Shown piece after piece: positions 27,124 to 38,281 of a stretch of DNA of 64,000 nucleotides. Both the position numbers and the translations under genes were made by a program. Every line of letters starts with the position of its first letter. Position 1 is the first letter of the stretch. The notes under the pieces are model-generated. The model was not told the origin of the DNA. It made no database searches and worked only from the letters and a program-made list of their open reading frames with translations. Source of the DNA: Deltaproteobacteria bacterium (GTDB taxonomy: Bacteria > Myxococcota_A > Polyangia > DRWM01 > JAAZOP01); assembly GCA_016218815.1 (NCBI GenBank), contig JACRCX010000021.1, positions 1-64,000 on the forward strand, written 5' to 3'.

Positions 27124-28244
27124 CGCGCCGAGAACGAGACGCCGAAGCCGACGCGCGCCTGAGCGGGGCTCAGCTCGTGCGCGACCACGAACGTCCCGTC
27201 CTCGTCGTAGCCGAACCGCGGTGCCGAGGGCACCCAGTCCGCCGCCACGGTGACGACGAAGCCGACGCCCCCGAGTGCGGCGGGCCGCCAGTCGAGACGC
27301 ACCTCGGGCGCGAGGGCGAACGACCACAACGTGCGGGCGGCGCGCAGGCTGACGCCCGGGCCTGCGTTCGCGGCCGAGCGGCGCCAGGCGGCGGCGCCGA
27401 GTTCGACGCCGAGCAGGAGCTCCAGGCCGTCCGCGAGCTCGAGGGAGAGGTCGGCGGCCAAGCCCACGCCGTGGCGGGAGAGCTCGACCGTGGCCCAGCG
27501 GTCGGGCAGCTCGGCCGCGAAGCCGGCGCGACCGCACGCGGACAGGCGGAGCCAGGGGACGGCCAGGCCGAGCCGAGCTTCGAGAGCGTGTTGGCCGGAG
27601 GCTGCGCCGCCATCGAAGACGGCGGTCCACCCCAGCTCCGCGGTCCAACCGAGCGTCGATACCGGGCGTCCGGGCTCGGGCGTGGGCGGGGTCGCCGCGG
27701 CGGGAGACAGGGGTGCGGGCGGCTCGGGCTGCGCCATGGGGGTCGCGGGGGCCGTGGGCGCTTCGACACCCAGCGAGCCTCCCGCGGCGAGGGCACGGAG
27801 GGTCGAGCGAACGACGAGCGCGGCCTGTTCGCTCGCCGCGGAGTCGGGGGCGTCCCGGGTCCCGGCCCCGGAACCTCCGCCGACGACGCGCGCGAGGACG
27901 CGGCCGGCGGCTGTTTCGGCAACGTGGACGAGGATGGCGCCGTTTCCGGCATCGGCGGGGGCGGCGGAGAACCAGACGACGACCGCGGCGCCGGCGTGCT
28001 CGCCGAGCGTGCGGGCCGTCGCGAGTTGTCCGGCCAGGGTCGGCTCGAGCGGACCGGACGGCGCCGGGAGCAGCTCGACGTCGAGATCGGAGGTCTGGCC
28101 TTGGACGCGTTCCAGGAGCGCGGCATCCGCCGGCGACGCGACGCGTACGGCGACGCGGAGGGGCGGTTGCTGTGGGCGTGCCGGGGCGGCGAATGCGGCC
28201 GACACGACGAGGACCGCAGCGAGCCGGAAGGGTCGAAGGCCCAT
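27120..28244 (-). CDS. Exported protein with beta-barrel-like C-terminus
   Basis: This 374-residue protein has a signal peptide (LAAVLVVSAAFAAPARPQ), an alpha/beta N-terminal half, a Pro/Ala linker and a C-terminal region of alternating amphipathic strands that ends in VGFGVSFSAR, typical of outer-membrane barrels. It is the first gene of the sigma-factor triad. There is no ribosome site; TAGATT lies exactly six bases before the ATG (28251-28256), so the transcript may be leaderless. Function is unknown; an envelope sensor or target of the sigma system is possible. Confidence 0.7.
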   Translation of the reverse strand: MGLRPFRLAAVLVVSAAFAAPARPQQPPLRVAVRVASPADAALLERVQGQTSDLDVELLPAPSGPLEPTLAGQLATARTLGEHAGAAVVVWFSAAPADAGNGAILVHVAETAAGRVLARVVGGGSGAGTRDAPDSAASEQAALVVRSTLRALAAGGSLGVEAPTAPATPMAQPEPPAPLSPAAATPPTPEPGRPVSTLGWTAELGWTAVFDGGAASGQHALEARLGLAVPWLRLSACGRAGFAAELPDRWATVELSRHGVGLAADLSLELADGLELLLGVELGAAAWRRSAANAGPGVSLRAARTLWSFALAPEVRLDWRPAALGGVGFVVTVAADWVPSAPRFGYDEDGTFVVAHELSPAQARVGFGVSFSAR

Positions 28245-28250
28245 GCGGGG

Positions 28251-28256
28251 AATCTA
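28251..28256 (-). promoter_or_regulatory. Possible -10 box of a leaderless transcript
   Basis: TAGATT-CCCCGC-ATG: the hexamer ends six bases before the start codon, with no Shine-Dalgarno. The -35 candidate (TTCCTC, 28274-28279) is weak. Confidence 0.35.
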
Positions 28257-28455
28257 CGCCGGCCGGCGGCGCGGAGGAAGTGCGGTCAACCTGCCGCCGC
28301 ACCGGCCGCCGCCAGCCTGCGGCTCTGCCACGGGTGTCGGTCCAGGGACCGTGGTCGCGGGCGAGCCACGAGCGCGACGCCGACCTGCACACCGCCGAGC
28401 CGCTGCGGCGTGCTCGGCTTCCGCTCCCGACTCGCGACGGCGGCGCGGAAGAGCG

Positions 28456-31071
28456 TCAGCGACACGCGACCGCGGCGAACTGGATGGTCGACTCGTCCGG
28501 GCCGTAGCGCCACCACGCGATCCCGCAGACTTCCCCGGCGCAAGCCATCGTGGGTCCTCCGGAGACGTTGGGGTTGGCGATGGACCACGTCACGCGCTGC
28601 GGGCCAATGCGGCCGGCGCGATCCAGCGTGACCACGCTCAGCTCGCCGGGCGGGTCGGATGCGCCCTCGCGCTGTGCGTCGTGCGGCGCCCACCTCTGGA
28701 CGAACCACGCGGCAACGAGTCCCGGTCCGCAAGACGCCACACCCGGTCCGTCCGCGTCCTCGCGCTCCTGCTCCGCATACAGCACTGACTTCCCGAGCAT
28801 GCCTTGGGAGCCGAATACCGTCACTGACAGACGTGATGAGCTGCCATCCCCGGGGCGATCGGACAGACCCGTCGCGAAACCGCTCGACAGCGGCACGACC
28901 ACCCCGTCGCGCGGCCCGGGGTACGATTCGGCCGGCATGGGCACCGCGGGCCCGAGCGGTCGCCCTTCGACGTCCAGCCGCAAGATCCAGGTCGTGTACC
29001 TGGCGCCGCAGTCACACACCACGTTCGGGCGCAACTCACCCACCCACGACACGACGAACCCGCCCGCCGTCCACGCAATCGCGGGCCGGAAGGCCGTCAG
29101 GCCGTCGTGATCATGTCCCTCCGCCGGCTGTTCTATGGGGACGATGTCGCCGATCCGTCGCCCATTCCGGTCGAGTCGAGCGAAGCGAATGCGATGAACA
29201 TCCTCTGCGCCGACGCACATCTGCATCGTTCCGCCGGTGTCGGGATCGACACGCGGTTGGAGCTTGGCGCAAGGGCTCTGCCATTCGCTCCACACGACGC
29301 CGTAGCCGTCCCCCGTCCAGGCCAGGCGAGGAGACGACGCGTCGCGATCCGCGACGAGCACGGAATCCCCGAGTGGGCGGCCCTCGCGGTCGAGCTCGGC
29401 GAAGAAGATGCTCGCGCCGTCCGCGCCCAGCGAGCGGGCCGGCCTCGCATGACCTCCGCGATCGTCGACCCACGCCGCCGCGAATCCCGTCCCGTTCGAC
29501 ACCAGCGTCGGGCCTGCGCCGCGCGAGCTGTCCGCGACCATCGTCGGACCGGCCATGACCCGGCCCCGGGCGTCCACCCGCGCAAAAACCAGCCCCGGCC
29601 GGCCGTCAACGACGTCGGACCACACCAGCCCGAAGCCGCCGTCCGTGGCCGCATGGCCCATCCCGAAGCCGGGCAGCCCAGCGAGCGGAAACCGGGCCTC
29701 TTCGAATCGGCTGCCGTCGGCGGCGAAGCGCCCCATGCGAACGGTCCCGTCGCTCAGCGAGCCGTCGCGCCAGGCCACGACCCATTCCGTCCCGTTCCAG
29801 ACGAGGGATGGAGGCGGCCCAGCCCCGACCGGCGCCGTCGTCGTCGCCCGGTGCACGGACAGCTCGTCAGCGTCGACGATGCCGAACGAGAACGCGCCGT
29901 AGGTGAGGAAGCGCGTCCACAGGACGCCCAACCGGTCGCCGGACGATGCCACCGCGAGCGGCGGAAACCAGTCGCGAGGTCCCACCCATCGGCCGTCGGG
30001 CAGCCGCCGCGTCGTGCCGGGGCCGGCACCCTCCGGCGCGGTCTGCGGCGGTTCGATCGGTCCGAGCGCGACGCCGCCCGTGCCGATACGGGCGAATCGG
30101 ACGCGCGCGTCCCGGTCGATGTCGGCGTCGGACGTCTGCGCAATGCTCGACGAGCCCGCCCACACCACGATCGGCACATCTTCCACCAGCACCGAAGCGA
30201 TCGAACCGTCGTCGTTGCTGATCTCGTCGCTGGCCACGCGGATCGGCTCGCCGACGGACTTCCCCCCGCGATCGATGGCGACGAACATCACGCGATCCTG
30301 GGTCGCGGGATCCGCGGGGTTGCCGAGTCGGTCCCGGGGCGTCGAGGCATGCAGATGATGCTCGATCCACGCCAGGCCGTATCGCGAGCCGTCCCACGTG
30401 AGCACGGGATCGCGGACGCCCTGCGCGCCTGCTGCATCGAGTGCGCGGAACGCAACCTCGTCGCCGACGGGTGCTCCGCCGGGGTCGAGGCGCCGGAAAC
30501 GGATGGTCGAACCCCCGCGACGATCCCTCCAGGCGATTCCGAATCCGTCGCCGGCCCACACCATGGAAGGCGAAGGCACGCAGGGGCCGCCCGCGTAGAA
30601 CTCGTCCCTCCGGTAGACGCCGGGCCGTCCTTCAATCGTCCGTGCGGAGCCCGTCCACCGCCCTTCGCCGTCGAAGCGTGCGAAACGCACGGTCCCTTCC
30701 TCACGGTCGACGTCGAGCCACGCGACCCCGAAGCCCGAGCCGGTCCAGGCGATGGACGGGCCGCAGTCGCGGGAACTCGCCTCCGGACCGGCGGCCACGC
30801 TCCCGATGCGCGTCAGCTCCTTGGACACCCGCGCGAACCGGATGCGCTCGGTCCCGTCGGAGTCGTCGACCCAGACGACCGCGTGCTCGGTCCCGGTCCA
30901 GGTGATGGTCGGGGTGCTCACTCGCTGGCGACGCAGGATCGTCGCCACCGTTCGCGGTGGCGTCAGCAGGCGGACGACCGGCGCCGACGAGCTGCCGGCG
31001 GCATCGCTCCCGCAACGACACGACGTTGCAGCGCAGCCCAACACGATCGCAAGGAGTCCCCGTGCAATCAT
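28456..31071 (-). CDS. Beta-propeller-repeat lipoprotein
   Basis: The 871-residue lipoprotein (signal GLLAIVLGCAATSC) is made of a dozen or so blade-like repeats with the pattern PxhxWxGxxaGhaWxDxR. Examples are PSIAWTGSGFGVAWLD, PSMVWAGDGFGIAWRDRR, PTLVSNGTGFAAAWVDD and PRLAWTGDGYGVVWSEW, each followed by IRFARLDxxGR. It is therefore probably one or two surface propellers for binding. ATG 31071 gives the cleanest signal peptide; ATG 31101 in the same frame adds MWRRARGQGG. No ribosome site is strong for either. Confidence 0.8.
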   Translation of the reverse strand: MIARGLLAIVLGCAATSCRCGSDAAGSSSAPVVRLLTPPRTVATILRRQRVSTPTITWTGTEHAVVWVDDSDGTERIRFARVSKELTRIGSVAAGPEASSRDCGPSIAWTGSGFGVAWLDVDREEGTVRFARFDGEGRWTGSARTIEGRPGVYRRDEFYAGGPCVPSPSMVWAGDGFGIAWRDRRGGSTIRFRRLDPGGAPVGDEVAFRALDAAGAQGVRDPVLTWDGSRYGLAWIEHHLHASTPRDRLGNPADPATQDRVMFVAIDRGGKSVGEPIRVASDEISNDDGSIASVLVEDVPIVVWAGSSSIAQTSDADIDRDARVRFARIGTGGVALGPIEPPQTAPEGAGPGTTRRLPDGRWVGPRDWFPPLAVASSGDRLGVLWTRFLTYGAFSFGIVDADELSVHRATTTAPVGAGPPPSLVWNGTEWVVAWRDGSLSDGTVRMGRFAADGSRFEEARFPLAGLPGFGMGHAATDGGFGLVWSDVVDGRPGLVFARVDARGRVMAGPTMVADSSRGAGPTLVSNGTGFAAAWVDDRGGHARPARSLGADGASIFFAELDREGRPLGDSVLVADRDASSPRLAWTGDGYGVVWSEWQSPCAKLQPRVDPDTGGTMQMCVGAEDVHRIRFARLDRNGRRIGDIVPIEQPAEGHDHDGLTAFRPAIAWTAGGFVVSWVGELRPNVVCDCGARYTTWILRLDVEGRPLGPAVPMPAESYPGPRDGVVVPLSSGFATGLSDRPGDGSSSRLSVTVFGSQGMLGKSVLYAEQEREDADGPGVASCGPGLVAAWFVQRWAPHDAQREGASDPPGELSVVTLDRAGRIGPQRVTWSIANPNVSGGPTMACAGEVCGIAWWRYGPDESTIQFAAVACR

Positions 31072-31556
31072 CCCGCCCTGTCCCCGTGCCCGTCGCCACA
31101 TCCCCGACCGTCCGCATCGGATGGTAATCCGAACGGAAGCCAACCGCGAGAGCCGCGGAATGCGGCGGGTGCATGCCCCCAACTGGGAACGAGATGCCGG
31201 GCGGCCGGGAGGCGCAGGGATGTCGCCACGATCCAACGGACCACGGAGACGCTGAGCACGCGGAGACAAGCGCTGAGAGGAACGGCAGGGCAGCCCAGAT
31301 GGACCTCCGGACAAGGCCATGCGCGCGAACCTCGCGGCGGGCCAGATCCCTTGCGCGGCGCCTCGCCGCGCAAGGGCATCCGCTCCCAGACCTTCCCCAC
31401 CTCCCCAGCCGGCCTCTCCACCTCTCCACGCCCGGGTCCGAAGAAGGCTGACACGCCGTCACGGCCCCGCAGCGACTCGAACGGGCTTGCGTCGCGGGCC
31501 CTGGTGGGCCAATTTCGGGGGACGAGGTGTACGGCGGGGCAACGCGGAGGAGACGC
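31072..31556. other. Repeat-rich intergenic region between divergent genes
   Basis: The gap holds no gene I can support. It contains a CGGAGACGCTGAGCACGCGG-type repeat (31236-31284), a perfect 13-bp hairpin CCCTTGCGCGGCG/CGCCGCGCAAGGG with a 3-base loop (31348-31376), and a CCTCTCCACCTCTCC block (31396-31430). These look like mobile or slippage-born short repeats stacked together. Confidence 0.6.
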
Positions 31557-33506
<1,950 letters not shown>

Positions 33507-33510
33507 TGCC

Positions 33511-34620
33511 TTGTCCCATCGATGTTCATCGGTGTTCATCGGTGGTTTCTGCTTCCTTGTCGCCCCGAGCACTCATGCAGACGAGTGCGCGTCGAACGGA
33601 CCGGTAGCGGACTCGGACGTTCCACGCGACGGGAGCGAGGCGCCGGCCAACACTCATTTCCGCGTGCTGGTGGCGCCGGGATGCGGGGGCGTGGAGAACG
33701 GGCCGGAGCACCAGTTGCGCTTGATCGACGCGCGGGGGGCCGAAGTCCCGACGCACCGCGAGGCGTGGGCTCGCTGGCTCCGGGAACTCGTGCCGGACGG
33801 CGAACTGGCGGCGGGGGTGTACGAGCTACAGGTGCGGCGCCCCGTCTCGACCGAGGCGCTGGGGGAATGGGAGCGATTGGCACGCGTGCGGGTGACGGCG
33901 GAGCGCGACGAGCGCGTGCCGGCGTTCGCGGGGATCGAGTCGGGGACGGCGACGGTCGAGAGGGGGAGTGTGCCGATCTCGCCGTGCGAGGCGAGGGAGG
34001 GCGACGTGCTGCGCTCGCGGCTGGAGTTTACCGCGGCGGACGACGCGCCGCGGGACCACGATGAGCTGCTCTATCGGCTCGATCGCCGTCATCCGGGGGA
34101 TGCGAGCTGGGAGGAATGGCGGACGTTCCGGCCCACGCCCGACGGGCAGAAGTGGTTCTTCTCGTGGACCACGTGGGAGAGCGAGGAGTGGGGCGCCGTG
34201 TGGGAGTACCGGATCGCGGTGCGCGACATCGCGGGGCACGAGACCGTGGGCACGAAGACCGCGACGGTCACGGCGCCGAGGCGGCCCGGGAGTGAGCCGC
34301 AAGGGCGCGAAGCGGCGCCGCACGGCGGGAGCAATCCGGTTGGGACGGAAGACGACGACGCGGGGGGGGCGGAGCCGGAGGAAGCGACGAGCGCAGCGGG
34401 CTCGGGAACGACCGGCACCATGGACACGACCAGGGACGGCGCGGCGGAAGCCGGCGCGGAGCCGTCGAGGCCGGGCCCCCAGCGGGGCTGCGCCGTGGGG
34501 GCGGGAGCGACGCGACCGGGCGGCGCGATCCTGCTCATGGCGGTTGCCGTCGCGGCGTGGGGGCGTGAGAGGAACTGGCGACGCCGACAGCAGGCGCGCG
34601 GGGAACGGGGGGCGGCGTGA
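33511..34620 (+). CDS. Secreted Ig-like protein with MYXO-CTERM-like anchor
   Basis: This 369-residue product has a short signal peptide (VFIGGFCFLVAPSTHA), an Ig/FnIII-like beta domain with conserved Cys pairs, a Gly/Glu/Thr-rich linker and a C-terminal GC motif (PQRGCAVGAG) followed by a helix (GGAILLMAVAVAAWG) and an Arg-rich end, a MYXO-CTERM-type sorting signal. The start region and signal peptide are translated from a copy of the ATCGGTGTTC repeat. TTG 33511 has GAGGT, overlapping the previous stop, six bases upstream; GTG 33532 is the alternative. Confidence 0.7.
   Translation: MSHRCSSVFIGGFCFLVAPSTHADECASNGPVADSDVPRDGSEAPANTHFRVLVAPGCGGVENGPEHQLRLIDARGAEVPTHREAWARWLRELVPDGELAAGVYELQVRRPVSTEALGEWERLARVRVTAERDERVPAFAGIESGTATVERGSVPISPCEAREGDVLRSRLEFTAADDAPRDHDELLYRLDRRHPGDASWEEWRTFRPTPDGQKWFFSWTTWESEEWGAVWEYRIAVRDIAGHETVGTKTATVTAPRRPGSEPQGREAAPHGGSNPVGTEDDDAGGAEPEEATSAAGSGTTGTMDTTRDGAAEAGAEPSRPGPQRGCAVGAGATRPGGAILLMAVAVAAWGRERNWRRRQQARGERGAA
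33516..33550. repeat. ATCGGTGTTC tandem repeat (NTDEHR family), copy 2
   Basis: ATCGATGTTC, ATCGGTGTTC and ATCGGTGGTTTCT in tandem immediately after the acetoacetyl-CoA synthetase stop. In the next gene it is read as SVFIGGFC, the core of the signal peptide. Confidence 0.8.
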
Positions 34621-34901
34621 CCGGCGGCGCGTCACGGTCGAAGTGGGTGGCGCTGCTGCTGCTCGGGCTCTGCTCAGGCTGCTTCGATTCGCTCGACCGC
34701 GATGCCTTCGACGTTCCGCCCGTGGAGGCGCGAGATTCGATGGACGACGGGGGCACGGACGGGGTGGACCCGGACGACGCGGAGGGCGACGCCGCGGATG
34801 CTGACCGCGTCGACTCCGGGGCGGACGGCGAGGCCGCGGTCGACGACGAGGCGGCGGAAGGGGATTCGACCGGTGAGGGCGACGGTTTCGGCGATGCCTG
34901 A
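34617..34901 (+). CDS. Small acidic lipoprotein without a domain
   Basis: The 94-residue protein has a lipoprotein signal (WVALLLLGLCSGC) followed only by an Asp/Glu/Ala/Gly-rich tail like the spacers of neighbouring lipoproteins (DDAEGDAADADRVDSGADG). GTG 34617 overlaps the previous stop as GTGA. It could be a minimal acidic surface lipoprotein or a lipoprotein that has lost its domain; nothing downstream in frame resembles one. Confidence 0.6.
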   Translation: MTGGASRSKWVALLLLGLCSGCFDSLDRDAFDVPPVEARDSMDDGGTDGVDPDDAEGDAADADRVDSGADGEAAVDDEAAEGDSTGEGDGFGDA

Positions 34902-34913
34902 TCTACGCCCCGG

Positions 34914-36923
34914 TCAGTCGATGCCAGCGCCCAGGTCGGTTTCGGCACCGTCGTTCCTCAACAGGCCCCCGCAGCGGATGTCTGTCGCCGCCGCGCCGCG
35001 GCAAACGTAAATCACGTCCAAGCCGTCGCCGATGGCCAGATCCGCGTAGCCGTCGGCGTCCAGGTCGCCGAGTCCTGCGACGGGGCGGTCGTACGAACTC
35101 GAGTACTCGCTTTCGCGCAGTTCGAGGTCGAATCCTCCGCGCGGTGAGGTTGACCCGAGCAGGACGAGCAGCATTCCCGCGGAGTCGGAGCCGCGCGTGT
35201 GTGCGATAGCCGCCAGGTCTGCGAACCCGTCGCGGTTGACGTCGCCGGCGCCGGCTACGGACCAGCCTAGCAGCCGATGGCCGTCATCGCCCTCCAGGAC
35301 CAAGTCGGGCCCGGTGGGCGGTGTCGTCCCACCGAAGAAGAGGTAGATGCGACCTCCATTCGAGTAGACCGTTGCGGTTTGGGCGGTCGGCATTGCGAAC
35401 GCGTAGTCCGCGAAGCCGTCGCCGTTCACGTCGCCCACACCGTACGGATAGGGGCCGTACTTGTCCTCCCCGGCGGCTCCGGGTGCCGACATCCGGGATC
35501 CTCCGTCGAACCCCGGGCCGCCAAGGTACACGTACGCCCAACCCTGATCGTAGTAGTCGTTCCCCACATCACCTTCCGCGTGCACGACGCCCAGGTCGTC
35601 GAAACCGTCGCCGTTCACGTCACCCACGGGGGCGACGTATGCGTAGGCCGAGAGGTCAATATCGGACGAAGCGTAGCCGACATCGACATCGGCATTGCCG
35701 TCCAGCACGCTTCCGCCGAAGAACAACTTCACATGTTCGGCCCATGGCGGATCCAGGGTGTAGGAGTCTTCCCATTCCACGAGGAAGTCGGCGAACCCGT
35801 CGCCGTTCACGTCGCCGGCCGAAACAGCCGGACTGCCGAACCACTCGATTTCCTCGTTGCCACGAAGCACCAGGTCGGCTCCCCCGTCCGGCGATGCGCC
35901 TCCCCGAAAGACGTACACGACACCTGCGGACGGGTCTCCCGAGGCGTCGCCTCCCGGGCCGACGATGAAATCGGCGTACGTGTCCGCGTCGATATCACCG
36001 GGGCAGGCCACTTGTCCGCCGAAAACCTCGTCGCCCGCCTCACCGCCCACGACCATATCCGGCGTCGTTCCGAGCGTCGCGCGGCCGAAATAGACGTAGG
36101 CAGCGCCGCGGTCGGGGAACGAGGCGTTCCGATCCGTTGCGCCCGATGCGAAGAGATCCGAGAACCCGTCGCCGTTGAAGTCCTTCGGAGCCCGTCCGAT
36201 GTCGGCGTAGCGGACCCGGCTCCAATCCGAGCACCCCGCGGCGCGGCACGCCCGCACGCGCCAGTAGTAGCGACGACCCACCGGACCGTGGTCCACCGGC
36301 AACGGGGAAGACGGACGCCAGGTCGTCCCGTCCCATCCGACGACCGACCCCTCCGGGCTCGGGAAGCCGCATCCGGCGAAACCGGGCGTCGAGCACGAGT
36401 CGTCGACCTGGAGGTCGTAGGTCGTCGGTCCGCAACCGGCGTCCGGCGGCGCGATCCACCGGAACACCGGTCGCAGCGGCTCCATCGTTGCCGGAAGGAG
36501 GGCGCTCCCGGTCGCTTCGCCGGTCGCGGGTCGCACGGGATTCGGCACACCCGGGACCGGCGGAGGCGGACCCGGGCCGCGACACGTTCCGACGCCGTTG
36601 CACGCGTCCTCGGTAGTGCACGGGTTGCCGTCGTCACAGGGCGATTCCGCCGCGACCGGCCCGTGCGCGCAGCTTCGGCCCGCGGCGACGTCCGCGCACT
36701 CGTCTACGGTGCACGCGTTCCCGTCATCGCAGTCATCAGGTCCGTGACACGAGAACCTGCAGTCTGCCGCGCAGCCGTCGTCTGTCGCCCCGTTGCCGTC
36801 GTCGCATTCCTCCCACGGATCGAGGACTCCATCCCCGCATGCGGGCTCGCGAGTTGCCTCCTCGCACGACCACACGGCACACCCCACAGCCACGATGATC
36901 GGGCGCAGTCGCTTCGGCGACAT
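34914..36923 (-). CDS. FG-GAP (integrin-alpha-like) repeat lipoprotein
   Basis: The 669-residue protein starts with a lipoprotein signal (IIVAVGCAVWSC) and a DUF4215-like Cys module (CGDGVLDPWEECDDGN), then a second Cys block, a FnIII-like segment and about seven FG-GAP repeats. The repeats show the Ca-binding loop DxNGDGxxD (GDVNGDGFADFLV, GDVNGDGFDDLGV, GDVNRDGFADLA) and YVYFGG-type strands, so it is a seven-bladed propeller typical of extracellular binding proteins. ATG 36923 gives the signal peptide; the longer frame to 36977 does not. Confidence 0.88.
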   Translation of the reverse strand: MSPKRLRPIIVAVGCAVWSCEEATREPACGDGVLDPWEECDDGNGATDDGCAADCRFSCHGPDDCDDGNACTVDECADVAAGRSCAHGPVAAESPCDDGNPCTTEDACNGVGTCRGPGPPPPVPGVPNPVRPATGEATGSALLPATMEPLRPVFRWIAPPDAGCGPTTYDLQVDDSCSTPGFAGCGFPSPEGSVVGWDGTTWRPSSPLPVDHGPVGRRYYWRVRACRAAGCSDWSRVRYADIGRAPKDFNGDGFSDLFASGATDRNASFPDRGAAYVYFGRATLGTTPDMVVGGEAGDEVFGGQVACPGDIDADTYADFIVGPGGDASGDPSAGVVYVFRGGASPDGGADLVLRGNEEIEWFGSPAVSAGDVNGDGFADFLVEWEDSYTLDPPWAEHVKLFFGGSVLDGNADVDVGYASSDIDLSAYAYVAPVGDVNGDGFDDLGVVHAEGDVGNDYYDQGWAYVYLGGPGFDGGSRMSAPGAAGEDKYGPYPYGVGDVNGDGFADYAFAMPTAQTATVYSNGGRIYLFFGGTTPPTGPDLVLEGDDGHRLLGWSVAGAGDVNRDGFADLAAIAHTRGSDSAGMLLVLLGSTSPRGGFDLELRESEYSSSYDRPVAGLGDLDADGYADLAIGDGLDVIYVCRGAAATDIRCGGLLRNDGAETDLGAGID

Positions 36924-37249
36924 GCTCAGACTATCGCAAGACCCCCCTGGAAAGTCCACTCGCGGACCCAACGTCACGTAGGCGACATCGATCGGTGCCG
37001 AGATCCCCCGTCGGCTCCAAGGTCGAGCGCGACGGACGGCCCCGGCCGACCGACTCGCGACTCCCTCATCGCGATCCGCCTCGCGTCCGGGTCCGTGCCG
37101 GCTTGTGTCGCCCCGCTAGCCGGAGTTCGATGTCGCGCGCTGCGTCGCCGAAGCGCCGAAACGAAGCGATTGCGGCAGGGAGCGGCGCGGGGGAAGATGG
37201 CACCGCACTTGGCATCCTCGTTGCTGGTTGCGGCGATGGGAGGTGACCG

Positions 37250-38278
37250 ATGGGACGACGCGACGTCCGGATTCTGTTGTTCCTGCTATCCACCGCCGGC
37301 TGCTACGGCTCGACGGCCGCGAGCGACGACGCGACGACCGATGACGCCGCGACGGCGGACGAGTCGTCGGCCGACTCGCCCGCCGAGTCCACGGCCGAAG
37401 CGGATGCGACGTCCGACGGCGCGCCGGAGACGGGCGACGCGGGCGACGTGCCGCCGCCGGAGTGCGCGACGGACGACGACTGCATCGTCGCCCTGAACGA
37501 AGAGCGCTGCTGCGATCCCGATCCCCTGGCCGTGCCGCGCTCGCGACTGGCGGAGGACCACTGCCTGCACGAGCTCGGGACCGCGTGGACGGAGACGCAC
37601 GACGACTGCTGGCGCGAGTGCTACGCCTGCGGTCCGATGAGCCGGCGGTTCTACGACGTGCGCTGCGAGGCGGGCCGGTGCGCCGGCGTGGAGGACTACT
37701 GCGCGCCGATGGATGCGCCGGCCTCGGCCGGGATCTTCGACGCGACCGTCGTGCCGCCGGGAGGCTGGGAGCAGTACCGCGGTCGGCTCCTCACGCTGCA
37801 CGGTTGGCCGTCGCCGGGGCCGAACTCGTCGGCCTGCACGCCCGAGCCGGACGCGTGCTTCGACACGCCGGTGCAGCGGACGATCGCCTGCGAGTTCACC
37901 CTGCGCGGCTCGACGTGCGGGGTGCCGTGGAGCTGCAGCGGCAGCGAGTGCGACGCGACGTGCACGCCCGAGCCGACGTGGGGCGAGTTGTGGCTCGACG
38001 GGTACCTCGTCGATACCGACACGGAAGGCTGGGAGTTCTGGCCGATCACCTCGCCGGAGGAGTGCGCGCCGCGGGGACCGAATCCCGAGGACGCGGCCTG
38101 CACGCCGTTCGAGGACGGTGACTGCGCCGACGGGCTGTTCTGCTACTTCTGGGGCGACGTGGTCGCGCCCTGCATCGGCCAGTGCCGCACGGAGGGGACG
38201 GAGTGCCTGGTCGAGGCGGACTGCGCCGCGGGCGAGACGTGCTACCACGGCTACTGCGAGTGGTGCTGTCCGGGGTAG
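37250..38278 (+). CDS. Cys-rich lipoprotein, unknown
   Basis: A 342-residue lipoprotein (signal LLFLLSTAGC) with an Ala/Asp/Ser/Thr-rich spacer and a Cys-rich region of about 26 cysteines ending in CYHGYCEWCC. The last part (CTPFEDGDCADGLFCYFWG, GECLVEADCAAGETCYHG-like) resembles the Cys-rich modules common in myxobacterial surface proteins. GGAGGTGACCG precedes the ATG. It converges with the next gene with only three bases between. No function can be assigned. Confidence 0.75.
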   Translation: MGRRDVRILLFLLSTAGCYGSTAASDDATTDDAATADESSADSPAESTAEADATSDGAPETGDAGDVPPPECATDDDCIVALNEERCCDPDPLAVPRSRLAEDHCLHELGTAWTETHDDCWRECYACGPMSRRFYDVRCEAGRCAGVEDYCAPMDAPASAGIFDATVVPPGGWEQYRGRLLTLHGWPSPGPNSSACTPEPDACFDTPVQRTIACEFTLRGSTCGVPWSCSGSECDATCTPEPTWGELWLDGYLVDTDTEGWEFWPITSPEECAPRGPNPEDAACTPFEDGDCADGLFCYFWGDVVAPCIGQCRTEGTECLVEADCAAGETCYHGYCEWCCPG

Positions 38279-38281
38279 GCG

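Noticed and set aside
31455..31510. Possible tRNA on the minus strand (a GTTCGAGTC-like loop)
   Set aside because: The flanking bases do not form a T-arm stem and no acceptor or anticodon arm can be drawn.
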